Source of the DNA: Nitrosomonadaceae bacterium
GTDB taxonomy: Bacteria; Pseudomonadota; Gammaproteobacteria; Burkholderiales; Nitrosomonadaceae
Assembly (NCBI GenBank): GCA_014190895.1
Contig: BJGV01000004.1
Span: forward strand, 26,061-90,060
Direction of reading: 5' to 3'
Length of the DNA stretch: 64,000 bases
Shown here: positions 45,171 to 57,262 of the stretch, in pieces
Layout of the letters: every line of letters starts with the position of its first letter
How positions within the stretch are numbered: the first letter of the stretch is position 1
Made by a program: the position numbers and the translations under genes
The notes under the pieces: generated by a model
Seen by the model: the letters and a program-made list of their open reading frames with translations, nothing else
What the model was told of the DNA's origin: nothing
The model's database searches: none

Positions 45171-46409
45171 TTAACTCCGGTAATCGGCATTTATCTTAAT
45201 ATAGTCATAAGAGAAATCACAAGTCCACGTCGTCATAGATATCTGGCCGCGATTAAGTATAACTTTTACAATTATTTCAGGTTGCTTCATTACTCTCTGA
45301 CCGTCTTGTTCGCAATAACTCTGTGCTCTACTGCCGTTCTCTACAACCAACACGTTATCTAGATACAATTGCAATCTACTCACATCTAGATCATTTATTC
45401 CTGCGTAACCAATAGCTGCAAGTATCCGACCAAGATTTGGATCAGATGCAAAAAATGCAGTCTTCACTAACGGGGAGCGAGCAATGGCGTGTGCGACCTT
45501 AGCACACTCATCTAGTGATACTCCCTTTTCCACATTTATTGTAATAAACTTAGTAGCACCTTCACCATCACGCACAATAGCTTGTGCAAGTTGTATTGCA
45601 AGCTCCTGTATCGCATCTTGCAATGCCCTAAATTCAGCACTATGATTATCTGAAATTTCTACATTACCTGCATAACCTGTCGCAATAAGAACAAAGGCGT
45701 CATTAGTCGAAGTATCCCCATCCACAGTAATTCGATTAAATGAATTGTCTACGACAGATCGCATCATTAATTCCAACAATGGCTGACTTATAGCCACATC
45801 AGTTGCAATATATCCTAACATGGTTGCCATATTAGGATGAATCATGCCAGAACCTTTTGCAATTCCAGTAATAGTTATTACCTTATCATCAAGCACAATC
45901 TGTCTTGATACCGCTTTTGGCACAGTATCGGTAGTCATGATTGCTTGGGATGCAGCAAACCAATTGTCTGATTTGAGATTGGCTATCACTAAAGGTAAAC
46001 CGAAAATAATTCTCTCTAGTGGCAAGGGTTCCATGATCACACCAGTTGAGAATGGCAGTATCTGCCGCGAGTCACAATCTAATAATCTAGCTAATTCTGA
46101 GCAAGTAGAACGAGCGCATGTAACTCCTGTTTCACCATTCCCGGCATTAGCATTGCCAGTGTTAATAATTAATGCCTTGATTGGCAATTTAGAATTAGAA
46201 TCCAAGAGATGTTCTTTCGCTACCGTCACTGGTGCGGCACAGAAACAATTTTGTGTGAACACCGCGGCAACTTTTGCATTCTGATCTAATGCAATCAGAA
46301 GCAAATCTTTGCGATTAGCCTTTTTAATGCCGACTTCTGCAATTCCAAGGGACACGCCCCTTACTGGCAACAACAACTCGGGTAATGGGGGGGTAAGATT
46401 GACTGCCAT
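45171..46409 (-). CDS. argJ: Bifunctional glutamate N-acetyltransferase/acetyltransferase
   Basis: GIAKGSGMIHPNMATMLGYIATD cleavage motif. Confidence 0.97.
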   Translation of the reverse strand: MAVNLTPPLPELLLPVRGVSLGIAEVGIKKANRKDLLLIALDQNAKVAAVFTQNCFCAAPVTVAKEHLLDSNSKLPIKALIINTGNANAGNGETGVTCARSTCSELARLLDCDSRQILPFSTGVIMEPLPLERIIFGLPLVIANLKSDNWFAASQAIMTTDTVPKAVSRQIVLDDKVITITGIAKGSGMIHPNMATMLGYIATDVAISQPLLELMMRSVVDNSFNRITVDGDTSTNDAFVLIATGYAGNVEISDNHSAEFRALQDAIQELAIQLAQAIVRDGEGATKFITINVEKGVSLDECAKVAHAIARSPLVKTAFFASDPNLGRILAAIGYAGINDLDVSRLQLYLDNVLVVENGSRAQSYCEQDGQRVMKQPEIIVKVILNRGQISMTTWTCDFSYDYIKINADYRS

Positions 46410-46560
46410 ATTGATAAAATTACTATATATTGTGCCATTAATTACGCTATCCTAACTCATCTTCAGTGTTCCGTTTTGTATCTCCTCACTTCCTTGGAGA
46501 CAATAGAAGAAAGAATTCTTAACATTTTAATTATTATTAGTATTCCTATCAAGAAAAAAT

Positions 46561-46788
46561 ATGCATTTTGACAAAGAATTAGATGTGCGTGGCCTTAATT
46601 GTCCACTTCCCATTCTGCGTACTAAAAAAACTTTAGCGGGTATGGTTACAGGACAGGTACTTAAAATTATTGCTACCGATCCAAGTACGACTATTGATTT
46701 TTTAGTTTTTACTGACCAAACAGGAAACTTACTACTAACTTCGTTAAAAGTAGATAACGAATTCATATTCCACATCAAGAAAAAATAA
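46561..46788 (+). CDS. TusA-family sulfur carrier protein
   Basis: LDVRGLNCPLPILRTKKTLAGM. Confidence 0.93.
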   Translation: MHFDKELDVRGLNCPLPILRTKKTLAGMVTGQVLKIIATDPSTTIDFLVFTDQTGNLLLTSLKVDNEFIFHIKKK

Positions 46789-46849
46789 AATACTGACCGC
46801 GATGGCACACTTACTTGGCTCTAATGGTCATACTCTGTATAATTAACCG

Positions 46850-47899
46850 TTATATGAACGGTAACTCTCCATTACCGAATCCAATACCTGTGATTTCCTT
46901 CATCGCTTTAATAAAATTAACATTCTCATTCAATTCAACCATCGAATCAGGGTAAGGTCGTCCGCGCATACGACTAAGGCGAAGTAAACTAATGGCTGAA
47001 ACATTCCATTCCAGATTCTTTAATACGTCGTCCGCTCCTTGTGAATCATTACATACTAGCACCATGTCGCAGCCTGCGCTTAATGCACTTTCAGCACGCT
47101 GTACAATATCACCAACAACTGCAGCACCTTTCATGCTTAGATCATCGCTAAAAATACAGCCATTAAAATTCAGTCTGTCACGCAACACTTCTTTTAACCA
47201 TTTTTTAGATAGACTTGCAGGGAATGAATCTATTTTAGGGTAAACAACATGTGCTGGCATAATACCAGCAATACCAGAGTGGATCATACGCTGGAATGGA
47301 ATTAAATCATTATTTTCAATATCGGTATAAGTACGCTTATCTATTGACCAGTCCGTATGAGAATCTGATGAAGTGTAGCCATGGCCAGGGAAATGCTTTC
47401 CAACTGCTGCCATGCCGCCTATTTTTAAACCTGATACTAGACTAAAGGCTAAATCAGCAATAGCTTCTGGTTTACTGTGAAAAGCGCGATCATTAATAAT
47501 ATGGCTCCGCCCATGATCTACATCAAGCACCGGGGTGAAACTGAAATCTACACCACAAGCACGCAATTCTGCAGCTAATACATAACCTGTTTTCTTTGCC
47601 AGATATTTAGCTTGACTACGGTCGTTATCCCAAACTCTACCAAATTCACGCATCGCTGGTATTCGGGTAAAACCTTCTCGGAAACGCTGCACTCTACCAC
47701 CTTCATGATCTACTGTAATAAGTAGAGGCGGAGTTTTTAATGCATGGATATCGGCAGTCAGCTCTGTTAATTGCTGAAGAGATGTGTAATTACGCGCAAA
47801 TAAAATAACGCCACCGACTAGAGGATGCTGAAGTTTCTTTCTTTCGTCAGCAGTAAGTTGTGTACTTTCGATATCGAGCATGAGCGGCCCAATCGACAT
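46850..47899 (-). CDS. nagZ: Beta-N-acetylhexosaminidase
   Basis: TVDHEGGRVQRFREGFTRIPAM; KHFPGHGYTSSDSHTDW. Confidence 0.96.
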   Translation of the reverse strand: MSIGPLMLDIESTQLTADERKKLQHPLVGGVILFARNYTSLQQLTELTADIHALKTPPLLITVDHEGGRVQRFREGFTRIPAMREFGRVWDNDRSQAKYLAKKTGYVLAAELRACGVDFSFTPVLDVDHGRSHIINDRAFHSKPEAIADLAFSLVSGLKIGGMAAVGKHFPGHGYTSSDSHTDWSIDKRTYTDIENNDLIPFQRMIHSGIAGIMPAHVVYPKIDSFPASLSKKWLKEVLRDRLNFNGCIFSDDLSMKGAAVVGDIVQRAESALSAGCDMVLVCNDSQGADDVLKNLEWNVSAISLLRLSRMRGRPYPDSMVELNENVNFIKAMKEITGIGFGNGELPFI

Positions 47900-47901
47900 A
47901 A

Positions 47902-48279
47902 TTATTGTTCCAAAATAACGAAAGCATAGGCAAAATCTACTTCATCACTAATAGAGATGTGGCAATTGATAATACCTTTATCTTTAATGAATGTGCTTAA
48001 TTCTGGATGAAAATTAAAGTATGGTTTTCCAAAACAGTCATGAGTAATTCCAATGTAATTTAAATTTACAGGATAACGGAGACCTGTTCCGATAGCCTTA
48101 GAGAAGGCTTCTTTAGCAGCAAAACGTTTAGCAAGGAATCTTGCTGGTCTGGCGCTATTAATAAATTCAGGCCACTCGCTATCCGTTAAGAGTTTCTTAG
48201 AAAAACGCTCATCATATTTTTTTAGTATTTTTGCAATACGTGATAACTCAACAAGATCAGTTCCAATTCCATAGATCAT
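47902..48279 (-). CDS. acpS: Holo-[acyl-carrier-protein] synthase
   Basis: [32 protein letters not shown]. Confidence 0.95.
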   Translation of the reverse strand: MIYGIGTDLVELSRIAKILKKYDERFSKKLLTDSEWPEFINSARPARFLAKRFAAKEAFSKAIGTGLRYPVNLNYIGITHDCFGKPYFNFHPELSTFIKDKGIINCHISISDEVDFAYAFVILEQ

Positions 48280-49001
48280 TTGCGCGCATCTAACATTAAT
48301 TTTTTCATTTCTCTTATTGCACTCTCAAAGCCGACGAACAGGGACCGAGATACAATAGCATGACCAATATTGAGTTCGGATATATCAGCAATCGCTGCGA
48401 TAGGCTGAACATTATGGTAGTGTAATCCGTGTCCGGCATTAACCTGCATGCCTTGATTAGTCGCATAAGATGCAACCGAACGAATTTGTTCTAGCGCGCA
48501 TTGCTGTTCGCTTGTAATTAATAAATTGGAATAATGGCCTGTATGAATTTCAATAATGGGTACGGAAACTTTTAAAGCAGCATCGATCTGTAAAAAATCT
48601 GCATCAATAAATAACGAAACACGGATACCTGCCTCAGAAAGTCTATCGCTTGCATATTTTACTTGCTTAAAGTGTCTCACTACATCTAGCCCGCCTTCTG
48701 TTGTCAATTCTTCGCGCCGTTCCGGCACCAAACAAACTTCTTGCGGCTTAATGTGCAATGCAAAAGCTATCATTTCATCATTCACCGAGCTCTCTAGGTT
48801 CATATCAATTTGAAGTAACTCACGCAGCATTTCTACATCTCTGTCCTGAATATGTCTACGATCCTCGCGTAAATGAACAGTAATTGCATCTGCTCCTGTT
48901 GACTCCGCAATTAGCGCCGCCTCTATAGGGCTAGGATAAACTGAACCACGCGCTTGCCGTAAAGTGGCAACATGGTCAATATTAACGCCTAATCTAATCA
49001 T
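48276..49001 (-). CDS. pdxJ: Pyridoxine 5'-phosphate synthase
   Basis: [22 protein letters not shown]. Confidence 0.97.
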   Translation of the reverse strand: MIRLGVNIDHVATLRQARGSVYPSPIEAALIAESTGADAITVHLREDRRHIQDRDVEMLRELLQIDMNLESSVNDEMIAFALHIKPQEVCLVPERREELTTEGGLDVVRHFKQVKYASDRLSEAGIRVSLFIDADFLQIDAALKVSVPIIEIHTGHYSNLLITSEQQCALEQIRSVASYATNQGMQVNAGHGLHYHNVQPIAAIADISELNIGHAIVSRSLFVGFESAIREMKKLMLDARK

Positions 49002-49726
49002 AATTGCTGTAAATCTTTTAGTAATTGGCGTGTATGCAAGGGTTGATCTCCTAGATAATGATTGAGTATATAGCGCATTAACGCCTTACTTTGTTGTCGA
49101 GTAATAGAGTCGGAATAGTCACCAGTTTCCATATCCAGTAAAGTTCTGCCACTTAGCTGCAGACCGCGACTACAATCACCAGCTCCCAATATCTTTGGTC
49201 CGCGCTCGATCTCGTAGCAATATTTCTCTTGTGCATTCAATGGTTTATTTGTTGTTACATCATAACTTAATGTTAGGGCATAACCTAGTTCCTTCAGCAT
49301 ACGTTGCTCAAAATGTCGAAGTATAGGGGTGTAGTCCTGTTGACTACTCAATGCTATCAATGTTTCCTGATAATATTCAAATAGCTGTTCGTGTGGATCT
49401 TCACGACGCAGTAATCGTACCAGTAGCTCATTTAAATAAAAACCACAAATTAAGGCCATCCCTTGCAAAGATGGTTGACCGCCCTGCCATTCTACTTTGT
49501 GTAAAGTACGTAACTCTGATTTTCCCGCCCAAGAAAGATGCAATGGTTGAAATGCTAAGAGCAATCCTCTGAGAGCCGATCTAGGGCGCTTAGCGCCCTT
49601 TGCAATCATTGGAATACGCCCAAAATTTCTGGTAAATGTCTCTACGACAAGACTTGTTTCTAGATAGGGATAGGCATGTAGAACAAAGGCAGGCTCGGTA
49701 TCTTGCCTGTACTTATTTGCTATCAC
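48998..49726 (-). CDS. recO: DNA repair protein RecO
   Basis: [41 protein letters not shown]. Confidence 0.93.
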   Translation of the reverse strand: MIANKYRQDTEPAFVLHAYPYLETSLVVETFTRNFGRIPMIAKGAKRPRSALRGLLLAFQPLHLSWAGKSELRTLHKVEWQGGQPSLQGMALICGFYLNELLVRLLRREDPHEQLFEYYQETLIALSSQQDYTPILRHFEQRMLKELGYALTLSYDVTTNKPLNAQEKYCYEIERGPKILGAGDCSRGLQLSGRTLLDMETGDYSDSITRQQSKALMRYILNHYLGDQPLHTRQLLKDLQQL

Positions 49727-49767
49727 AAAAACTCTTCCCTAAGAAACTGATATCTATTATTTCTATA

Positions 49768-50652
49768 TTATTCATACCCAAGACTCTTTAGCGCCTGTGC
49801 GTCATCAGCCCAACCATTTCTAATTTTTACCCAGACCTCGAGATACACTCTGCTTTCAAAAAACTCTTCCATACTTTTTCTTGCCTGAGTAGCAATCACC
49901 TTAAGTTTTTCGCCATTTTTTCCAATAATTATAGATTTTTGACTTCCTTTCTCTACAATAATAGAGACGTAGATCTTACGTAAATCGCCCTCAATTATGA
50001 ATTGATCGATAGCAACACTAATAGAATAAGGAATCTCTTCCCCCATTAAACGAAATAATTTCTCACGCACTAATTCAGCAGCAATAAATCGTTCGCTACG
50101 ATCCGTTATCTCATTCTCGCCAAATAACGGTGGATTCTCTGGCAAATATGGACGAATTACATTTATCAATTCTAGTAATTGCAAATCTTTTTCTGCGCTT
50201 ACCGGAACAATTGCTGTAAAAAGAAATTTCTCATTCATTATGGCAAGGAATGGAAGCAATCTTGATTTTTCGGCCAGTCTATCTATTTTATTAACCACCA
50301 AAATTACTGGTTTATTGATAGGCAAGAGCCGCATAACAAGAGCATCTCGGTCATCAAAGTGCGTGGTTTCAACAACAAATAAAACCACGTCCACATCCCG
50401 CACACTCTGAATCACAACGCGATTCATTCCACTATTTAATTGATTTGTATGTCGCGTCTGAAAACCAGGCGTGTCAACAAAAATAAACTGGGAGCAACTG
50501 TCTGTCAGAATACCATTAATGCGGTGACGTGTAGTCTGAGCTTTTCTTGAGGTAATACTAACATTCTGCCCAATCAGGTGGTTCAGTAGTGTAGATTTAC
50601 CAACATTGGGGCGCCCTACGATAGCAATATATCCGGTGCGGTAATTTAGAAT
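49768..50652 (-). CDS. era: GTPase Era; probable AUU start at 50652 (track ORF from 50427 lacks the G1 motif)
   Basis: Frame continues upstream of 50427 as (I)[50 protein letters not shown]...; stop at about 50674-50676; KH domain in C-terminus. Confidence 0.88.
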   Translation of the reverse strand: MLNYRTGYIAIVGRPNVGKSTLLNHLIGQNVSITSRKAQTTRHRINGILTDSCSQFIFVDTPGFQTRHTNQLNSGMNRVVIQSVRDVDVVLFVVETTHFDDRDALVMRLLPINKPVILVVNKIDRLAEKSRLLPFLAIMNEKFLFTAIVPVSAEKDLQLLELINVIRPYLPENPPLFGENEITDRSERFIAAELVREKLFRLMGEEIPYSISVAIDQFIIEGDLRKIYVSIIVEKGSQKSIIIGKNGEKLKVIATQARKSMEEFFESRVYLEVWVKIRNGWADDAQALKSLGYE

Positions 50653-50704
50653 AGCCAGTACCTCAGAAATACTTTAACAAAAAAATTTAAGCCAATTCAG
50701 GGAA

Positions 50705-51409
50705 TTAAATAATAGTTCCATTTTTTTTAGACTTCTTACTATACAAATGGATTCTCTTATATACCAGTAATGCCGCTTTCTGTTGTGCATTACGATGACT
50801 GACACCCTCTCCAAACTCAGAAATGCCTAATGTACGAACAGAGCACTCTATCCGAAAGAGCTGTTGATGAGCGTCTCCGCTGGTAGCTATAACGGAATAG
50901 TGTGGTAACGGCAATTTATGTTTCTGCAAGTATTCCTGAAGAATAGTTTTAGGGTCCTTCTCCAAAGTATCCAGATTTATTTTATTTATCCTAGACATGA
51001 AGAGAGTAGTCACAACTCTCTGAACCCCTTCAAATCCTGCGTCAAGATATATTGCTCCTAGGATTGCTTCTAGTGAGTCAGCGAGAATAGATGGGCGAGA
51101 GTATCCGTCATCTTTTAATTCTCCGTCACCTAATCTTATCTCCTTTCCTAAATCAAGTACCAATGCTAATGCAGATAACGCTCGTTGATTAACAAGACTG
51201 GCACGAAATCTAGACAAATCTCCTTCATTAGAATCAGGGAAGCACTTGAACAGCAATCCGGTAATTATGCAATTCAGAATACTGTCGCCCAGAAACTCAA
51301 GACGCTCATTGTTCTGAGATGAATAGCTACGATGAGTTAACGCTTGTTGAAGCAAATCTAACTTATTAAATTGATAATTAAGTTTTAAACACAGCTCTTC
51401 AGCACTCAT
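50705..51409 (-). CDS. rnc: Ribonuclease III
   Basis: ALTHRSYSSQNNERLEFLGDSIL; ADSLEAILGAIYLD. Confidence 0.96.
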   Translation of the reverse strand: MSAEELCLKLNYQFNKLDLLQQALTHRSYSSQNNERLEFLGDSILNCIITGLLFKCFPDSNEGDLSRFRASLVNQRALSALALVLDLGKEIRLGDGELKDDGYSRPSILADSLEAILGAIYLDAGFEGVQRVVTTLFMSRINKINLDTLEKDPKTILQEYLQKHKLPLPHYSVIATSGDAHQQLFRIECSVRTLGISEFGEGVSHRNAQQKAALLVYKRIHLYSKKSKKNGTII

Positions 51410-51533
51410 TTCATATCCGATATCAATATAGACCCAAGATGAACTATTTAGTTCAGAACCCTGCGGAAAAATACTTAATATACATTCTTTTTGATTTAAC
51501 TTAAAAAATGAAGTCTCCGTTAAATCATTCTGG

Positions 51534-52316
51534 TTATCTAATATTTAATCCGATTCTTCCTAGATCATTAAAATTCCACCAAATCATAAATGCTTTGCCA
51601 ACAATATTACGTTCTGGAACAAATCCCCAGTAACGACTATCGCTACTGCTATCTCGGTTGTCACCCATCACGAAATAGTGTCCAGCAGGAACTCTGCAAG
51701 TAAACTCGGAATCACCGTAAGAACAGTTTTCACTGTATGGGAACTGCTGTACTCCAGAAATTTGTATACTAGGCATGTCTGGATCAACAATAATAGTATG
51801 ACCCTCACTTATAAATTCTGTATACCCTTGACTATAAACGTAACTTAAACCAGATTCAACATAAGTATATTCACCCGTTGATTCTAGTCTAACCGGAACA
51901 CCGTTGATAATAAGTTGTTTATTGCGATACGTCACCAAATCACCAGGCACACCAATTATACGTTTAATATAATCCATAGAGGGATTTTCTGGATAACGAA
52001 AAACCAATACTTCGCCTCGCTCTGGTTCATTTATATCTATTATCTTGAGATTAATAACTGGTACCCGAATTCCATAAGTGTATTTATTTACTAAGATGAA
52101 ATCTCCCACCAATAAAGTGGGAATCATTGATCCGGATGGAATCTTAAAAGGCTCTACTAAAAAAGAACGTAAGCAGAATACAATTAGAATCACTGGAAAA
52201 AAACTCTTTGGATACTCTATCCACCATGGCTCAACAGCTTCTGGCGAGCGATTATGTCGAAATAAAAAGAAATCAAGTAGCCAGATTATACCAGTAGAAA
52301 CTAATAGAATCAGCAT
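51534..52316 (-). CDS. lepB: Signal peptidase I
   Basis: FKIPSGSMIPTLLVGDFILVNKYTYG; MGDNRDSSSDSRYWGFVP. Confidence 0.96.
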   Translation of the reverse strand: MLILLVSTGIIWLLDFFLFRHNRSPEAVEPWWIEYPKSFFPVILIVFCLRSFLVEPFKIPSGSMIPTLLVGDFILVNKYTYGIRVPVINLKIIDINEPERGEVLVFRYPENPSMDYIKRIIGVPGDLVTYRNKQLIINGVPVRLESTGEYTYVESGLSYVYSQGYTEFISEGHTIIVDPDMPSIQISGVQQFPYSENCSYGDSEFTCRVPAGHYFVMGDNRDSSSDSRYWGFVPERNIVGKAFMIWWNFNDLGRIGLNIR

Positions 52317-52427
52317 GATAAGAGGGAAATTTATGTTACGCTCCTTGAGTAAATAACAATTAATTTTTATGTGGTGAGAAAACTTGTATGAATATACACA
52401 AATCGGCTGCCTAGAATCTCTTATTCG

Positions 52428-54221
52428 CTATTTATCGCTTATCTGCAGTATTGCTAGAAATGCTTCTTGCGGAATCTCTACATTACCTACCTGCTTCATT
52501 CGCTTCTTCCCTGCTTTCTGTTTTTCTAGTAACTTGCGCTTGCGACTAACATCCCCGCCATAACATTTAGCGAGCACATTTTTGCGCAGCGCCTTGATAC
52601 TCTCTCTGGCTATAATGTGCGCACCAATAGCAGCCTGCACCGCAATATCAAACATTTGTCGCGGTATCAACTCACGCATTTTCTGTGCTAACTCACGCCC
52701 ACGATACTGACTATTTGCACGGTGTACTATCAACGACAGGGCGTCTATCTTATCTCCGTTAATGAGTATATCTAGCTTGACTAAATCCGCGGCACGAAAC
52801 TCTTTGAATTCATAATCTAATGAGGCATAACCGCGACTAATAGATTTTAATTTGTCAAAAAAATCCATGACCACTTCATTCAGCGGCATTTCATAAGTAA
52901 GCATCACCTGTCTACCCATATATTGTATATTTCTCTGCACTCCCCGCTTACTAATACAAAGTGTAATCACTGAACCAACATATTCCTGTGGAAGCAATAT
53001 GGTGGCAGTAATGATTGGCTCCCGTATCTCTTCTATTGTGGAAGGATCTGGTATTTTCGATGGATTTTCAATCTCTGTGATCGTACCGTTGCGCATCATT
53101 ATCTGATAGACCACTGTCGGTGCAGTAGTGATGAGGCTCATATCATACTCCCGCTCCAGACGCTCTTGTACGATATCTAAATGCAATAAACCAAGAAATC
53201 CGCAGCGAAAACCAAAACCTAGCGCCTGAGATGTCTCTGGCTCATATTGCAACGAAGAGTCGTTAAGTTTTAACTTCTCTAGTGCGTCACGTAAAGCATC
53301 GTACTGATTCGATTCAACCGGATAGAGTCCGGCAAATACCTGGGGCTTTATTTCTTTAAAACCAGGTAATGAATGAGTTGCGGGACGAGTTGCCAGTGTC
53401 AAGGTATCACCTACCTTTGCAGATTTTAATTCCTTAATGCCGGATATAACGAAGCCTACTTCTCCCGCGCTTAATAAAGCGCAATTTTTAGATTTTGGTG
53501 TAAAAATACCAACTTCTTCGCACAAGTAAATAGCTTTACTTGCCATAAGTAAAATTTTATCCTTGGGTCTAAGTGTCCCATCTACCACTCGTACTAACAT
53601 TACTACACCGACATAATTATCAAACCAAGAATCAATGATGAGAGCTTTCAATGGCGCGGTAATATCCCCATTTGGCGGGGAAATGCGTGCAATCACTGCT
53701 TCTAATATTTCTCTTACACCCTCACCAGTCTTCGCGCTAACACGTAAAGCATCTTGAGCATCTATACCAATAATGTCTTCAATTTCCTCTATCACGCGCT
53801 CAGGTTCAGCCGCTGGCAAATCAATCTTGTTCAAAACTGACAATACTTCAACCCCTTGCTCAATGGCAGCGTAACAATTGGCGACGGTCTGGGCTTCAAC
53901 GCCCTGCGAAACATCAACCACTAACAAAGCGCCCTCACAAGCAGCAAGTGAACGAGACACCTCATAAGAGAAATCTACATGTCCAGGAGTATCAATCAAA
54001 TTTAACAGATAAGACTGTCCGTCTAATGATTTATATTCAAGAGCTGCCGTCTGCGCCTTTATAGTGATCCCACGTTCCCTCTCAAGATCCATTGAATCCA
54101 GAACTTGGGCTTCCATCTCACGATCTGATAAACCCCCACACAGATGAATGATGCGGTCCGCCAGAGTAGATTTTCCGTGGTCTATGTGCGCAATAATAGA
54201 AAAATTACGAATATGTTGCAT
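52428..54221 (-). CDS. lepA: Elongation factor 4
   Basis: [20 protein letters not shown]; full-length LepA. Confidence 0.98.
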   Translation of the reverse strand: MQHIRNFSIIAHIDHGKSTLADRIIHLCGGLSDREMEAQVLDSMDLERERGITIKAQTAALEYKSLDGQSYLLNLIDTPGHVDFSYEVSRSLAACEGALLVVDVSQGVEAQTVANCYAAIEQGVEVLSVLNKIDLPAAEPERVIEEIEDIIGIDAQDALRVSAKTGEGVREILEAVIARISPPNGDITAPLKALIIDSWFDNYVGVVMLVRVVDGTLRPKDKILLMASKAIYLCEEVGIFTPKSKNCALLSAGEVGFVISGIKELKSAKVGDTLTLATRPATHSLPGFKEIKPQVFAGLYPVESNQYDALRDALEKLKLNDSSLQYEPETSQALGFGFRCGFLGLLHLDIVQERLEREYDMSLITTAPTVVYQIMMRNGTITEIENPSKIPDPSTIEEIREPIITATILLPQEYVGSVITLCISKRGVQRNIQYMGRQVMLTYEMPLNEVVMDFFDKLKSISRGYASLDYEFKEFRAADLVKLDILINGDKIDALSLIVHRANSQYRGRELAQKMRELIPRQMFDIAVQAAIGAHIIARESIKALRKNVLAKCYGGDVSRKRKLLEKQKAGKKRMKQVGNVEIPQEAFLAILQISDK

Positions 54222-54387
54222 CAGAAGTAAAGGGATGGGTAATTAAAAGAATAATAATCAAAAGTTGCCAATGAAGTCACTAGAAAGGGCGCCCACCCAC
54301 TGCACCCCTTAAAGATCCAATAGCTTAATCTCATGAATCTTCGCAAAAATACAAAAAAACTGCATTCATGTCTAACAATTATATATT

Positions 54388-54651
54388 TTAACGAAGTTTC
54401 GCGAAATAAGCATCTAGCGCAACAAGATCAAGACGGTGATGACATATTTCTTCTTTTTCTGCTGTTAGCACGGGGACTAGTTCTCCGTAATTTTCCGCCA
54501 AAATAAGATCGCTATCGATGTCTATCACTCTAAAAGAAAAAGGAAACTGTGCTTGCAATTCAATGAGAGTAGCGATCATGTCACAACATAGATGACAATC
54601 TTTTCGACTATATACAATCAACTTCACTTTTTTGATACTATTTATTGTCAC
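54388..54651 (-). CDS. Glutaredoxin-family protein (DUF836 type)
   Basis: KLIVYSRKDCHLCCDMIATL. Confidence 0.85.
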   Translation of the reverse strand: MTINSIKKVKLIVYSRKDCHLCCDMIATLIELQAQFPFSFRVIDIDSDLILAENYGELVPVLTAEKEEICHHRLDLVALDAYFAKLR

Positions 54652-56119
54652 TGTCAGTAAGTTTCATGGTAATAAAAGTAGTCATTTCACCACGCCTTAC
54701 AAGTAGAGCAATATTGCGGCCTTTTTCAATTTTTTTAAGTAATTGATTAAATTGATCAACATTAGGAGCATCCTGATTATTGATTCCAAGAATGAGATCT
54801 CCGAGACGCATTCCTGCTCTACTAGCAACGCCTGACTGCATATCTTCTACTAAAAAACCACTGCTTACTTCCAACTGTTTCTTCTGATCAGGGGTAAGTT
54901 CACGCAGCGCAAGTCCAATACGATTGTACACTGTGGTCTTACTTTTTTTACTGTTTCGGTTTACCGCATTCTCTTCTGATATAATCTCTTCCACTGCTAT
55001 TACAATCTCTTTGCTGTGACCATCACGCCACACTTGCGCGTTTACTCTCGAGCCTGGCTTAACTGCGCCTACAATACGTGGTAAATCACTGGATGTGTAA
55101 ATAATCTTGCCATCAAATTTTAAAATAATATCTTTCACCTGAAGTCCGGCTTTCTCTGCGGGACCGCCTTTTTGTATTAAAGTCACGAGTGCGCCCGTAG
55201 CTCTAATCAGACCAAAAGATTCGGCTAGCTCCTTAGTCACTTCCTGAATAACCACACCAATTTTGCCGCGACTTACTTTTCCATTAACTCGTAACTGATT
55301 GGAAATATCCATAGCTACGTCAATGGGAATAGCAAATGACAATCCCATAAAACCACCCGTACGGCTATAAATCTGAGAATTGATGCCCACTACCTCACCT
55401 TTCATATTAAATAATGGACCACCAGAGTTGCCAGGGTTTATAGCTACGTCAGTCTGAATAAAAGGTACGTAATTTTCTTGCGCCAATGAGCGCCCTTTAG
55501 CGCTAACAATGCCCGCCGTTACGCTATTCTCAAAGCCAAAAGGTGAACCGATTGCCACAACCCACTCACCTACTCTTAGTTTATTGGGGTCACCTGGGCT
55601 CACCTGAGGTAGGTTATTAGCTTCTATCTTAAGAAGAGCTATGTCAGTCTTGCGATCAACGCCCACGACTTTGGCATAAAATTCTCGCTTATCGGTCAAT
55701 TTAATTGTGATCTCATCTGCTGAGTCAACAACATGGGCATTTGTTAAAATATGTCCATCCGCACTAATTATGAAACCAGAACCCAGTGACTTTGATTCAA
55801 ACTCTTTAGGGGTATTATCTGGCAATAATTCTCCAGGAATGTCATTGGGCGGCATATAACGACGAAAGAACTCAAAAAACGGACTATCCTCTGGAATATT
55901 TGGCATGCCTGGTAAAGTGCGATTACCCGATTTATTCTGAACTTGGATAGTACTAATGTTTACTACAGCAGCCCCTTGTTTCCCAACCAACTCAGTAAAA
56001 TCCGGAAGCTCTTTAATTTGAGCAAACCCAGAAGAAGAAAATACAATCAATACAACCAAAACCAACCGATCCATCATCTTATTGACCTCCTTTGATAAGA
56101 ATAGAGAAAATATGCACAA
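54638..56119 (-). CDS. Periplasmic serine protease DegP/MucD
   Basis: GSGFIISADGHILTNAHVVD; INPGNSGGPLFN; two PDZ domains. Confidence 0.95.
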   Translation of the reverse strand: MCIFSLFLSKEVNKMMDRLVLVVLIVFSSSGFAQIKELPDFTELVGKQGAAVVNISTIQVQNKSGNRTLPGMPNIPEDSPFFEFFRRYMPPNDIPGELLPDNTPKEFESKSLGSGFIISADGHILTNAHVVDSADEITIKLTDKREFYAKVVGVDRKTDIALLKIEANNLPQVSPGDPNKLRVGEWVVAIGSPFGFENSVTAGIVSAKGRSLAQENYVPFIQTDVAINPGNSGGPLFNMKGEVVGINSQIYSRTGGFMGLSFAIPIDVAMDISNQLRVNGKVSRGKIGVVIQEVTKELAESFGLIRATGALVTLIQKGGPAEKAGLQVKDIILKFDGKIIYTSSDLPRIVGAVKPGSRVNAQVWRDGHSKEIVIAVEEIISEENAVNRNSKKSKTTVYNRIGLALRELTPDQKKQLEVSSGFLVEDMQSGVASRAGMRLGDLILGINNQDAPNVDQFNQLLKKIEKGRNIALLVRRGEMTTFITMKLTDSDNK

Positions 56120-56246
56120 TTAATACTTTCAATCTCAAACCTTACGAATATTCGGCTGTCTTTGTCATGAGTAAATTGGATCGGATCTTTAGTGTAGGGG
56201 TTTTCACTGACTCTACCTCTCTACCTTACAGTATAGATCCGTCTCT

Positions 56247-57248
56247 CTAATTTTCGGTTTCTGAGTTCCTGTATGTTACTACTGAATTACCGATCTCGAT
56301 AACCCCTTCCAATGGAACCTCACCTACGGTTGTCACTATATGGCCCGCTATTGTTCTAGTATAGACATTGATAGCACCATGGCCAGGGAAAGATCTTTTA
56401 ACCGGCGAAACAACATTTCCTTTAGTTGTCTCAACGAACACCGATACTGTAGCAAGACCATCTGATAATGTAATGTGATCTACAAATTCTGGTTTTCCAG
56501 AGAGTTTGTGTCTCATTACCGAGATCTTCTTGAAGCCGTTTGGCAGACCCGATATCTGCCAATTAGACTCATTCCATTCCATTTCTAACGGCTCAGGATG
56601 AGTAATGTGGGGGGTAGTAATTTCTACTGGATATTTTGGTATTAATAGTTCTCTATCTATCTGATTATCAATTTTTAGCTCAGTAAAAAAAAATTGCTCT
56701 ATTAATTGATCCTTATATATTATCGCGGCCTTGAGTAATAAACCGGTACGCATATCTGCCCATAACTTGTGTTTGTAGCGTATGTTATCTTTAGGCTCTA
56801 ATAGAATCACTTGACACTCGTAATTGCTAATTCGCTCTTTCCCTGCTTTCTTAATTAAATAATTATCATCAATATTACTTAAAGATTTGGGCCGTAAAAT
56901 AGAGACATGTCCACGCAACCAACGCTTTTCGCTTACGGTATCTACATTCCTTGGGAAATAAGATCTAACTTCATCATTGTGTCGAACAATTTCACGCACA
57001 GGGCCATCTAGCAATTCTGTCCTCTCGTGTTCCCCTGTTTTATCTGCTATATGTACAATATGTGATGTCTCCGCATCGTTATTAGAAAAACGTACAAAAG
57101 TACCGACATAACTGTACTTAGTAGGAGCCGAAGCGATTTTATTTGCCCAGTATTCCGGTGTCTTAGATGACCCCAAGGTACCTTGTGCAGATACTGGTTG
57201 AGTAACATTAGACAAGAGTAATAAACTGAATAGTATCCGCCTAATCAT
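56247..57248 (-). CDS. rseB: RseB/MucB sigma-E regulatory protein
   Basis: SYVGTFVRFSNNDAETSHIVHI; position in rpoE operon. Confidence 0.9.
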   Translation of the reverse strand: MIRRILFSLLLLSNVTQPVSAQGTLGSSKTPEYWANKIASAPTKYSYVGTFVRFSNNDAETSHIVHIADKTGEHERTELLDGPVREIVRHNDEVRSYFPRNVDTVSEKRWLRGHVSILRPKSLSNIDDNYLIKKAGKERISNYECQVILLEPKDNIRYKHKLWADMRTGLLLKAAIIYKDQLIEQFFFTELKIDNQIDRELLIPKYPVEITTPHITHPEPLEMEWNESNWQISGLPNGFKKISVMRHKLSGKPEFVDHITLSDGLATVSVFVETTKGNVVSPVKRSFPGHGAINVYTRTIAGHIVTTVGEVPLEGVIEIGNSVVTYRNSETEN

Positions 57249-57262
57249 TCAATGCCTGTTTA

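Noticed and set aside
47902-49001. 4-bp ATGA-type overlaps acpS/pdxJ/recO
   Set aside because: Common translational coupling in operons, nothing unusual
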